Below, in pieces: positions 54,166-64,000 of a stretch of DNA of 64,000 nucleotides. A program made the translations under genes and the position numbers. Within the stretch, counting starts at the first letter, position 1. Each line of letters starts with the position of its first letter. The notes under the pieces were generated by a model that was not told the origin of the DNA, did no database searches, and saw only the letters and a list, made by a program, of their open reading frames with translations. Source of the DNA: Acephala macrosclerotiorum (lineage: Eukaryota > Ascomycota > Leotiomycetes > Helotiales > Mollisiaceae); the NCBI GenBank assembly GCA_014904845.1, contig MU119266.1, forward strand, positions 62,001-126,000, written 5' to 3'.

Positions 54166-57100
54166 TCAGGGAAGAGCATTCAACTCCTCCCTCTGCGTCA
54201 TAAACTTCTTCGCTACCTCATCCCCACCAACCTCTGACAACTCCATCCAATGATAAGCAACACACATGGTCGCCGGATCACTCCTCTCCCTATCCCTCTC
54301 CTCCTTCGCCCCACCACCTCCAGCCCCCCCATGACTCTCCAATGCCTTAAACGTCTCCTTCGGTTTACTCAACGGCGCGGTAACCCTCTCTACAAGTTCC
54401 GGATGTGTCAGGTAGAAAATAGCCAACTCGCGTTCAGCGACAGGATCCCCTTCTTTGGCGGTGATGGTCCACATTTTCGCCGCGTCTTGCATGCTGTATT
54501 TCATTACTTCGCCGGATGCGGTTGTGGCGGGGAGGGTATCGGAGGTGGTTGATGATGAGATGGTTGTTTTGCGGGTTTGGGTGTAATGTACCACTACCTC
54601 GTCTGCGATTTCAATCAAAGTACGACAGACGTCCTGCTTCAACCCTAACGCAGCAAGACCCGCGTCCCAGAAGGCCTTCCCGCGTTCAGTTTTGTCGAGA
54701 ATCGCAGCTGGGACGAAGGAAGCGATGAATTGGAGATCACGGAAGAGGGTCTTTGGTCTGATTTCGGCGTCCCGGAAAAGGTCTTGGAGGACGTCAACGA
54801 TCATGTCGGTGCTAGCTGGTGTTGGAGTGCTGAGGGAGCGGTCGGTGGTTCGATGAGAGGGGGAAGTGCTGTCTGCTTGACCGAGGGTTTGGGAGCGGCG
54901 TTCTTTGCAGTTATCGATTGCTTCTTCAAGGTTCTTGGCTCGTGGAGTGGTGGCGATGTTGTCTGGGCCGAAGGCGTTCATGTGTGCGATTTCTGGTGAT
55001 TGAGGAGTTGCTGTCAATGTGTCTTGACGGATGCGGGGTCGGCGGGGAGGCGAGGGAGATAGATAGGCGATTATGAGATGTTCCAATTCGAAGAGAGCGT
55101 TCAATTTGGCGTAAGGATTCGGATGCACAGAGAACATTCTAAGAAGCCTCTGGAAGGCTTTCCTGTACGGGAAGTCGGGCGAATCGAGCTCCTTGGAGGA
55201 TGCGGCTTTCCGAGTCCCAACAGGGATGTGCTCACTATTGGAAGAACTGCCCGTTGCTGAACGCACATCGGCATTGATGGTGTGATCCGTCGATCGAGAA
55301 GTGGCGGATGGTCCTCTCTCCATGCGATGCGCCAGAGAGTCTGCATTTTCAGGGGATGCGTCGGTACTTTGTGTGTTTCTCAAATCCCTGAAACTCTTTT
55401 TCTTCTCCAAAGTCCGCTTTCTAGACTTCCGTCGGACCTTTCGTTCCGTGCGCTCTTTCCTCTCGATGCAATCCTGTCCAAGATCTCCTGAGAACCAGGA
55501 ATCCGTCTCGCTACCCTTGGCAAATACAAGCGTGCCAAGATCACTGATGAGAAGACTGGCTAAGGTCTGCTTCAGCTCCGACAAGAAACGTTGCTTTGCC
55601 TGACCTGCTCGTTCTGATGAGATGACAGTCTCGTTCGTTGAGGATGAAGTACCGGGGCGATCGCGATGACTGCCACCACTGATACTTGTCGTCGGTGACT
55701 GAGCTCGAGTTTGGAATGGTGACCAGAACGTCGTAGCAGAATCGATAGTCAGGACTGGACTCGCCATGCCGAAGTAGTCTTGAGAATCCATCAAATCTCC
55801 AGTCGTGCTCAATCGAGACATGCTGTACCTGCCAGAATCGAAGCTTTGCTGAGAGTTGTTCCTAGCAGACATCGATCGGAGATCTCGAAGACCGGGACGA
55901 TTAAAATCGGTGCTTCGCAGGCCTCTGCGACCACTTTCCTCAGTCTCATCGCCAGAAATGCTCAGTGATCCTATGCCATTGAGAAATAGGTCTCCTTTCT
56001 GCCGACCACTGTCGAGGATCCGCTTATCTCGATAGTACAGCTCAGTCGACCACAGCACGGGAGCTTCCATCACATTTTCGCCAACCAGCTTGTTGATACA
56101 TGTTTCAATCTCCAAGCAGAATCGATGGATACGCTCTTCTCCTTTGCAGAAGTTTTCAATGCCGAATTGTCCCAACCAGCGCAAGGTCTTTTCAGACTGC
56201 TCATCCGACAATTTGTTTGGCCCACCTTGCTCATCCACAGCGGCCATCATATCCATGACTTGAGCTTCCGTCCTCAATAGAAAATTGTTGGGAGTAGGCT
56301 TTAATATGTTGCGGGGCCGAGCAGATGAAGGTGGTAGGAATCCTGTCTTCTTGGGCGATGCCATGCATTTGAGAGCAATAGCAATGTTCCGTGTTCCTTC
56401 ATATGCCGCGGAGTTTCGCACATCTGTGACATACCACATCTTGTCTCGAAGAGCCTTCAAGCGCTTCATCATGGACTCGATCGTGACATCGTGGCGTTCT
56501 TGTGATTGCTTCAGCCATACTAACCAAGCATCGTACTCTTCAATTGCGCTGGTGGATCTGCGAATTGAGTCTCGTGGTCCTCGAGAGAAGATACTCAGAA
56601 GAGATGCGAAACCATCCTTCTTGAGCGACGGCGAAGAGAGCTGGTGTAATTGATTTAAGGTCTTCCAGTATAGATGGGCATTTACGAAATCCGACTGGGC
56701 TTGGCATTGAGCTTCTGCAGCCTCAAGCATAGCAAGTAGAACTGCTGGGGCCTCTCGTCCCTGTCTCTCGGTATCTGAATCCTGGCGTTGCTTCGATGAC
56801 TTGACTTCGACTATCTTTGATTCCTTTTCGGTAGAAGGATCTCTCTGGCGATAAGGATTCTTTGACTGTTGCTGAGCTGATGATCCAGGTCGACTCCGTG
56901 GCTTCTTCCTGGGGCCTTCCATGGCTGATGTCCTGTTACTGAAGGTCTTCGGCTCGATTTTGGGATTCAGTGACTGCGGAATCTCATAGTCCATGACCAA
57001 CTTCAAAATCGAGTCTCTCAATTGATGATAATTCTTGTCAAGATCTGGCCGAGTATTTGTCGTCTCATCATCGCTGTCGCTGCTGGTCGTAAATTCTTCT

Positions 57101-59312
57101 TCGTCTCCGTCCTCATCCGGATCATGAAGCATGTAAGTAGAGAGGGTCTGGCCATCGGGTGACATAAATAAAACGGCCCATCGCTCGGCACACGGGTGGC
57201 ATGCTCCAGACGTTCCGTCAAAGCCCAAGGTTTGGGTCATCTCATACAGAGCAATGCGGAGCTCATAGCCATCGTCCTCATAACTGCTGAGGCGATTTTT
57301 GGTCGTGTCTTCCAAAAGTGGTTCACGAGAGGTCGTGAAGTCACTGATGATTGAAGAGCCACTATTGCTGATAACGGAAGCATTGTCAAAGGCAGCACGA
57401 GAAGCAGATATGGGAATAGACTGCGTGATAGTAGACATGCCCGAGACGGACGAAGCAGAGGAACGGATACCACTGAAGCTTGTCTGGTTGGACAGAGAGC
57501 CTGACATGGGTCGTTTCTCCGGGAACAGGCAATTGACCATGGTAATCAGATCCGATGGAGACAGGACCAAATATGGATGCACTTCCACGGTTTCCCGGAG
57601 CGATGTAATGGATCTTGCCGGTAGAAGCTTTGGCTTGGATCTTGAAGGACGGTTGGACCGGAAGCGTGCCAGTATGTTCTCGATGTGTGTCTTGATAGCC
57701 AAAGGTGTCGATGCTGTGTCTCGCCTGTGTCACATGATCAGCCCGAGTACAAAGATTTCATTCTGGGTAGCAAACCATAGCATGTCCGCAACTAATTTCT
57801 GCGCCCTCATGACGACTTCTTTCAAGATCTTTTGACGTCCATATTCCGTGATGTGGTATTCGGCCATCATTCCATAGGACTGGAAGAATTAGTGACGTTG
57901 TTTGAATTGTGAGGAGCACTTACCTCTGGATGTATGACCACACTCAGAAGGAACACTGAGAAGAGCCACTTGGACACTAGGAAAACGCGAGTGGTTCGGT
58001 GTAACTTAGGATCAAGTTTTCGCAGGATTGCATTTCCAAGTTCAAGTAGACCTTCAGGCATTCCTCCGGCTCCTGGGTCATCAATAACCTCAAAAAGTCC
58101 TTCAACGGCACCGCTGTAGAATTCCTCTGCGGCAATGGAGTCCTTGGAATTCCGTGGGGTATGGACCCGGCTGCTAGGATGGTCCTCAGCTTCTCCTAAT
58201 AGAAATGCTCCATCCTCGAGGGTTTTCATAAGATACCATTCCAGATTACTCCGACCGGACCAATCCCGCATGGCAGTCCAAACATTCAAAACACAACAGA
58301 TGAATGGATCCGCTCCAGTTTTGCCCTCACTTATTAACCTGGCACAAGTAGTCGCCCATATATCGGTCCTTCTCAAATCCTCTCCGGAGTCTGGACCGGC
58401 CGAATTGGCAAAGCATGTATGTATCAAAGCAGATAAAGGATCATGACGCTGGAAAGAAAGCAAACGTTCAACTGGAGAGGGTATATGCGCAGAATTCCGA
58501 AGATTGCCTGAAAGCTGGCTTTTGGAACGACTATGAAATGGTAACACGGAATTGATCGCTTCCAATCCCTGGTGGAAAACCGTCAGAGCGGACAACTCTG
58601 CCGGAGCAAGACTGCAGATGCGGCTGGCCAAATAGTCCGGGTTTGTCCGGATCTGGGTCAAAAACTTGAGCAAGCTATCACGGGAGCGCTGGGGTATCTC
58701 ATGCATGAATGTTGACAAAGTGGCAGCATCTTCTCCATTGGCATTGTCCAAATCTGGTTCCAAGAGGGCATAACGTCGTGTGGCATCGCATGAGTTCCGA
58801 ACATCATGGATTGCATTGTATAGATTCGCAAACCCCTTCTTCTCGTCTGCCCTAAAATTGTCAACTAGAGTCCGGTGTGCCAGCTCTCCGCATCGTGCCA
58901 GGCGAGCAGAGAGGGCAGTCGAAACCAGAGATCTTTGTAGACGGATCCGAGAGTGGGCTCGCTTCCTCTCCTGGTATGTGGAAAGTCGGACTAGATGTGC
59001 AAGCTCATCAAGGGTCGTATTGGCAGTAGATGTGGCAGATGTGGGAAACTGAGGATTCATGTATTGCGAGACATCTTGCAGCAGGGGAAGGTGAGGTAAC
59101 TTGGTAGGAGAAACTGGGCTTTCCTGCACATTGTTACTTGGTGCCGCAGTGGTGGGTATAGCATCTTGTTTGTCTTGTCTGCGAGCAGGAGGAGGAGGAG
59201 AAGACGGCCGGGTATTGCTTCGAGTTCGTTCGCGCTCTACCGGTTTTTCTTTATATGCTGTGGGAGGTCTGCTGGGACTGCGAGACTGGTATCGGTGGAG
59301 TCGGGGGGGCAC
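54166..59312 (-). CDS. Large conserved-looking fungal protein, function unknown
   Basis: Three exons (57924-59312, 57776-57879, 54166-57724) give 1683 residues. The second intron (51 bp, donor gtttgc, branch ctgat) removes an in-frame TGA and yields ADMLWRDTASTPLAIK. The N terminus is a basic, Pro/Ser-rich leader. Residues ~100-460 are helical (LAHLVRLSTYQERKRAHSR, GFANLYNAIHDVRNSCD, LNVWTAMRDWSGRSNLEW). Then come HPYLVLSPSDLITMVNCLFP, Ser-rich disordered stretches, a strongly basic patch (ERKVRRKSRKRTLEKKKS) and a C-terminal Sel1/TPR-like end (AAKMWTITAKEGDPVAERELA and CVAYHWMELSEVGGDEVAKKF). Probably a cytosolic or membrane-peripheral scaffold. I do not recognise the family. Confidence 0.72.
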
Positions 59313-62263
59313 GATGGAGTTCTCGGGAGGGGAAGGAGTAGGATTTCTGGAGGAAAGCTGTGTTATAGTAGGAGAAACGGCTGCAGAATAGTAAATTAGT
59401 GTTTATTCTTACGTGCTAGAGAGAAGCTTGAAGTGGGAATCGCGAGGTCATAAACGGAAAACATACGAGGGGAGGCGTGCGCCGGCCCAGGAAGGGAGAG
59501 GGATCGCTGCATTTCTATCATTGCTCCATTTGTGGTAGGCACCGGCTGCGATGTTCGCGAGCCTGCCAGTGTGTATTGTATAGTAAATTACAAGAAAGGA
59601 GGGACTGGAGGTGTCGCGTTCTGCCCGTCGACAAGGCTGGTGAGCTGTGATGGAAAAGGCGCTAGTGTCGATTACGATAAGCGGGGCGTGGGCGTCGGCG
59701 TCGTCCCAACTTCCTTCACTTCGACAAACCTCGAACAAACGTCAACCAAGACCGGTTCTTCCTTCTCGATGTCGAAGACAGTTCCTCACGATTGAATGCG
59801 CGCGATGCGAAATTTGGGGAAGATTTGAGGTGAGCAGGGAGAGACAGATCTCTCGTGGATATCATCGCCGCCGCGTTGTGAGCTGGCAGCGGTGGCAAGG
59901 ATCACAGCCAGCACGCCAGCACAGACCCAAAGCCCAAAGCCTAAGGCAGACACATGGCGCATGGATTTGATGCTATATTACTGGACCACTCTCTGGAGAT
60001 ATTCGACGATGGCCCCTTTCAGCCTCTTTTGCAGCGTACCATGCAGCTAATAAAAGCCTTCCAGCCAACAGATCCATAGGCGGCCAGCGCCCGAAAGAAC
60101 TCTCTGCCCCTACCATCCCTTCAGGGAGAGGGCTGGTACTGCAAGATGAAGACTCGAGATGAGTGGTTTGGGAGGAATACAAAGGTCGCATTGCAGCTGA
60201 ACTACGATCTTGGGAAACCCAATATGGACTGGATGAGGAGTGCCTGTGTGGATCTGCATCGTTGTCGCTCTAGCAGCGTTCCACAACTCACGCTTTTAGC
60301 CAAAGCTGCCCAAAGACAAATCACAACATCTGTCAAGCACTGTCTCGGCCTGGAGATGATGCGCTGGTCGCAGCTGTGGTCGCATACTTCCGTACAGCAT
60401 CGATACCACGGAACGACTGTTCGCCTCCCTCCAGTCGCTCGGTGGTCCAGAGCCGTTAAGCCGGCACTCGCATGAAAGACGCAGGATGTGCTGGCATACC
60501 TTAGTGCCACCGTGTGCCTTTCTCGAATTGCTACCTGTCCTTCTTCCTGCGCTTCCTCCTGCAGCTTGTTCCATAAATGCTTCTACCATTCAGATTCTAT
60601 GGACTGTTAGATCTTGCTTGTGCAACGAGCTCTAAAGGGATATATTATTATCGACATGTGTTAGTGCACGTGACTAGAGATTTGCTCCTTCTTCTTCTTG
60701 TTTGCCACATCGCAGAGTGCAGCTGCAAGGTCGCGAGACAGTTTGTCCTACTTATTTTAGTATAAGATCAACACCTGTTTCAAATCGGTCGTGTTGTTCT
60801 GATGTCGAGTTCTTTGCACGTGGTCTCTGAGCCACGTGAGTAGTGCTTGGCGAAAGTTGTTGACAAGTTGTCGTACTTATTTGTGGGCTCGTTAGGCTCC
60901 CTTCCTCCTCGAAAATCGGTAAGTCAGGGACTGGCCACAGTAGGGCTGTGACACGTCGAAAGAACACTGTACACCTTTGAACCTTCGATACAGGATCGGA
61001 CAGCTCTAGGGGGCCATCGACCAAGCCTTCTCCAAGGCTGCTTGAGCTTGTCAAGCGTCAGTACGTATGGAGCCTTTGAGCTCCAAGTTGATTGCTCCGC
61101 GACGCCAGTTCATCCTGACTCTCGAGTCTAGTCCTCCGAAGGGTTGTACACGGACCGCCATCGCGAACCAAGAACCCGCCATTCCAATCTGATTGGCAGA
61201 CCACGCCGTTTGGCTGTTTTGGAAAAGCAATCGAAGATTAATTACGGGAACAGCTACGAGCTCGATAGAAAGAGAGAGTACCACGTGCCAGCTGAGCTGC
61301 GGCGTTGGAGGACGCATCTCGAATAGCGTAGTTGATGACAACGAGGCAAAATATGCAATGAGAGGCAGAGATATGCTGATGGATATATGGGAGAAGACAT
61401 GGTACCAGGGAGGACTTGGGATGGGAAAAGGAAATAGGTAGTACTCATCGGCTCGGCAGTCCTTTTCAAGCGGACACGGCATCCGCTCGCTTTGTCATCA
61501 GCCTCAATTCATCATGTTCCTACGTTTGGTCTTATCACGTTTCTTCCCAATTAGGGAATGAGATACGCGATAGAGCTAATCAAATGCCTTCATCTCAAGG
61601 CCGTGGCCGTCTTTTCGCATGTTGTCCACGGAAGAGAGTTTGTTATTTCCAGGTTATCCTTTGCCGTGGGTTAAATAGACTTTAATTTATAATCATACCA
61701 TGATTTGAAATATGGCGAATGAGGGGAATAAGAAGATTCGTATTCAGACTTCCAATTGATACGCTGAGGTCACCGTGTTGAATGCCTCAAAAAAGCCGCC
61801 GGCAACACTCGAGATGCTAGCGTTCTCGCTAAGAGCGGACGTGACGTTTGAAACGGTCCAACCATTTCCCCGAAAGTCTATCTATCCATCGAGTCAATGT
61901 GGCGCCGCGGTCTGGTGTTATGGATGATGAGGCTGATTGAGGTAAATCCAAACTGTGGACCACCAACTACTACAACAGGTATAGTGCATATCTTAGAGTG
62001 GGGCTACACGAATAGATCATGTCTTCGGGTACGTGATGACTTGAGGTCGCCTTACCTTGTTGATAGATTCCGAGATCGCGCGAGTGTGTGTGTGAAGTTG
62101 TCACATCTTTCCTCTCTCTGGAATATTTAAAGGTTTGATGGCTCCCTCCAATTTGATTCGTGCTCATCTACAAAATACACACTCTTCAACTCATACGCTT
62201 CTCACGATCTCAACCCTTGTCCCAATTTTCAATTTTCATCCAAGACCACCCACGCCCATCAAA
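59313..62263. other. Three-kilobase gene-free region
   Basis: Many short frames on both strands, none with recognisable motifs or exon structure. Composition is mid-GC, not RIP-like. The right end leads into the NmrA gene. An unrecognised species-specific gene or long non-coding RNA is not excluded. Confidence 0.45.
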
Positions 62264-63039
62264 ATGGGATCCAAGAAACTCCTCGTCGTCTTCGGTGCAA
62301 CAGGCAACCAAGGTGGCTCAGTAATCAAAACAGTCCTCTCCGACACCCTTCTCTCCTCAATTCCAACTCCGAGGCATCACCCGCGACGCCACCAAACCAT
62401 CCGCAGTCGCTCTTACCTCCCAAGGCGTCGAACTCGTCAAAGCCGATCTCGACAACAAGGAGTCCTTGAAGAAGGCATTGGATGGGGCGTATGCTGTCTT
62501 CGCGGTTACAAACTGGCAGGAAGTGTTGGATAAAGAGAGGGAGGTACAGCAGGGGAAGAACATCGCTGATGTTGCCAAAGTTCGTCCCCCCCCTCTCCTT
62601 TCCCTCCGAGTATTGGATTACTGACTCGAGCAGGAGCTCAATGTCCAGCAGGTAATCTGGAGCAGTCTTCCCAACGCCACCAAGAGTAAGTGATCCCAAA
62701 ATCCGACTTTGACGAGATAACACTGACGGATCAAACAGTCACAAAAGGCAAAAACACCGGCGTCCTTCACTTCGACTCCAAGGCCGTCGTCGAGGAATAC
62801 ATGAAATCCATCTACCTCCCAGCCACCTTCCTCCTCCTCGGCGTATTCTTCCCTTACGTCCTTTTCCAACTCGTACCCACCTCCGCAGACCCCAATAAGA
62901 AATTATACGCCTTGAAATCTCCTCTCCCTACCAGCACTAAATACGCCCTCATCGACGTGAATAATGATGTGGGGAAGTATGTTAAGAGTATTCCCCTTAA
63001 TCGTGAGAAATTGTTGGGGAAGCAAGTCTTAGGTAGAGA

Positions 63040-63047
63040 GAGAGAAT
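63040..63047. repeat. Target-site duplication GAGAGAAT, left copy
   Basis: Eight bases immediately before the CAGTGT terminus, repeated exactly at 63760-63767. They belong to the NmrA coding sequence. Confidence 0.88.
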
Positions 63048-63759
63048 CAGTGTAAGAAAAAAATATTCAACTATTTAAATAGCTATTGAATAGTATTGAG
63101 TACTATTGAGTTGAGTAGGAGTAGCGGTGCTATGACTAAGCTATTGAGTTGAGTAGTGAGTAGCTACTCAATACTATTGAATAAACACGTGATCGTGACA
63201 TATAAAATTATATAAATAAAATATTTTCAATAAGAAAATAAAACTTTTAATCTAAGTATTAAAATTTAAGGCAATTTATAGTTTGAATAAAAAAAACAAT
63301 AAAAATAACTTTTTTTAATATAAAACAAAATTTTAAAGTTTAATTAATATATATATTATTTAATAAATCGAATAATATTTCGATTTTTAAACTATCGGAG
63401 ATTATTTTAAGTATTCGAAAAATTTTAAATCTCGAAGAATATATTTTTAAATAATTTATTCGATTTATTATTAATTAAATCTTTCGAGTTAATTATCGGA
63501 GAGTTATTGGTTTTCGACGTCGGCAAAACCTTCGAAGCTTAAATAAGCAAAGCGCTTTACTCAATCAGGCTTACTCTTTTAGCCCTTTCGCTAATTCAGC
63601 CAATTAAGCATTGCGGCTCAAACCCACGTGATTCTATTCAATAGCCTACTCAATACTACTCATTAGCTATTGAGTTGAGTAGAGTAGCATAGGATTTTGG
63701 TTAAGTTGAGTTGAGTAGCACTAGAATTGCTATTGAATACTACTCAATTTCTCACACTG
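63048..63759. mobile_element. hAT-type MITE, 712 bp, non-autonomous
   Basis: Terminal inverted repeats CAGTGTAAGAAA... and ...TTTCTCACACTG, flanked by a perfect 8-bp duplication, which is the hAT superfamily signature. Subterminal zones of ~120 bp carry several copies of the CTACTCAACTCAATAG motif in both orientations, as expected for hAT transposase binding sites. The core is AT-rich with retained CpG and no transposase frame. It sits in an exon of the NmrA-like gene. About 310 bp of its left arm matches the element at 760-1074. Confidence 0.88.
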
Positions 63760-63767
63760 GAGAGAAT
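63760..63767. repeat. Target-site duplication GAGAGAAT, right copy
   Basis: Exact repeat of 63040-63047 directly after the CACTG terminus. The NmrA frame continues from here. Confidence 0.88.
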
Positions 63768-64000
63768 ACTCCATTGAAGAAACGGCCAGAGTCTTGCGGG
63801 ACGTCGGAGGACTTGATGTGAAAGCGGAGCAGGTGTCTGAGGTGGAGTATAGGGGTATCCTTGCAGCGGTCGGCTTCCCGAAGTTCTTGCAGGATGATAT
63901 GGTGTCCAACATGGAGTATATTCAGGAGTATGGGTTCTTTGGTGGGGAGGATGTGAAGAGGGATCATCATGTGAGTTCAATTTTGTCCGACAACTTGTGG

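Larger units (their letters stand above)
62264..63970 (+). pseudogene. NmrA-like NAD(P)-binding gene, frameshifted and split by a hAT MITE
   Basis: Rossmann start MGSKKLLVVFGATGNQGGS, then a frame change near 62355-62365, after which the family sequence resumes in another frame (LRGITRDATKPSAVAL, KKALDGAYAVFAVTN). Introns at 62580-62633 and 62686-62738. The third exon runs VIWSSLPNATK, VLHFDSKAVVEEYMKS and GKQVLGRERE, and is then interrupted by the MITE at 63048. Beyond it the gene resumes in phase (YSIEETARVLRD, FGGEDVKRDHH) up to a splice donor at 63971, continuing outside the window. NmrA-like proteins bind NAD(P) and act as redox-sensing regulators or reductases. With two lesions this copy should be dead. 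Confidence 0.85.

Noticed and set aside
57718..57732. Programmed stop-codon readthrough at the TGA in the 1683-residue gene
   Set aside because: Context TGA-CAC is not the known readthrough context, and a 51-bp intron explains it.
57299..57835. 178-codon forward frame opposite the large gene
   Set aside because: Antisense shadow of the Ser-rich exon; the minus strand has a continuous spliced protein there.
61051..61482. 143-codon minus-strand frame with hydrophobic start
   Set aside because: No family resemblance, no splice continuation, overlaps equally long frames on the other strand.
1..64000. CRISPR arrays, bacterial operons, ribosome-binding sites
   Set aside because: Spliced eukaryotic genes throughout; no regularly spaced repeats seen.

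Overview
The window is nuclear DNA of a filamentous ascomycete (Pezizomycotina). The evidence is many short introns of about 45-80 bp with GT...CTNAC...AG signals, several HET-domain genes and relics, AT-rich blocks in which surviving C lies mostly in CpG (the footprint expected of RIP), and fungal housekeeping genes with typical ascomycete exon structure. A leotiomycete or a close relative is my guess from overall gene flavour; it cannot be proven from the sequence.

Layout. 1-3.5 kb: AT-rich block, the end of a hAT-like element and a ruined HET gene. 3.5-11.2 kb: a four-pass membrane protein, a BIM1/X325-type secreted protein, a membrane-anchored GH16 glucanase and a small two-exon membrane protein. 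11-15.5 kb: gene-poor, with gene remnants, a small zinc-finger gene and a second AT-rich block. 15.5-19.8 kb: a single-pass Ser/Thr-rich surface protein divergent from an arylsulfatase whose upstream region carries two TCACGTGA sites. 21.3-26.2 kb: the most unusual locus, a head-to-head pair made of an MLKL-type protein (four-helix bundle plus degenerate pseudokinase) and a protein kinase with intact catalytic residues. 27-44 kb: a dense housekeeping block with Prp45/SNW1, a p24 cargo receptor, a USP7/Ubp15 deubiquitinase, an Sfh5-like Sec14 protein, a PDK-type mitochondrial kinase, a Cdc12/AspC septin and PWP2. 44-53 kb: accessory DNA with a spherulin-4 gene carrying one nonsense codon, an alpha/beta hydrolase and three HET genes in different states of decay. 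54-59 kb: a 1683-residue fungal protein of unknown function. 62-64 kb: an NmrA-like gene broken by a frameshift and by a 712-bp hAT-type MITE with a perfect 8-bp target duplication.

How it fits together. The housekeeping core is bordered on both sides by HET genes, RIP-like AT-rich blocks and two inverted copies of one hAT-like terminus about 62 kb apart. The kinase/pseudokinase pair lies at the edge of the core. Its architecture resembles animal necroptosis (an active kinase plus a pore-forming pseudokinase) and it shares the window with other self/non-self and cell-death type genes (HET), so it is the best candidate here for an undescribed death or immunity module. Exon boundaries were worked out by hand from splice signals and reading-frame continuity, and domain calls rest on motif recognition without database searches.
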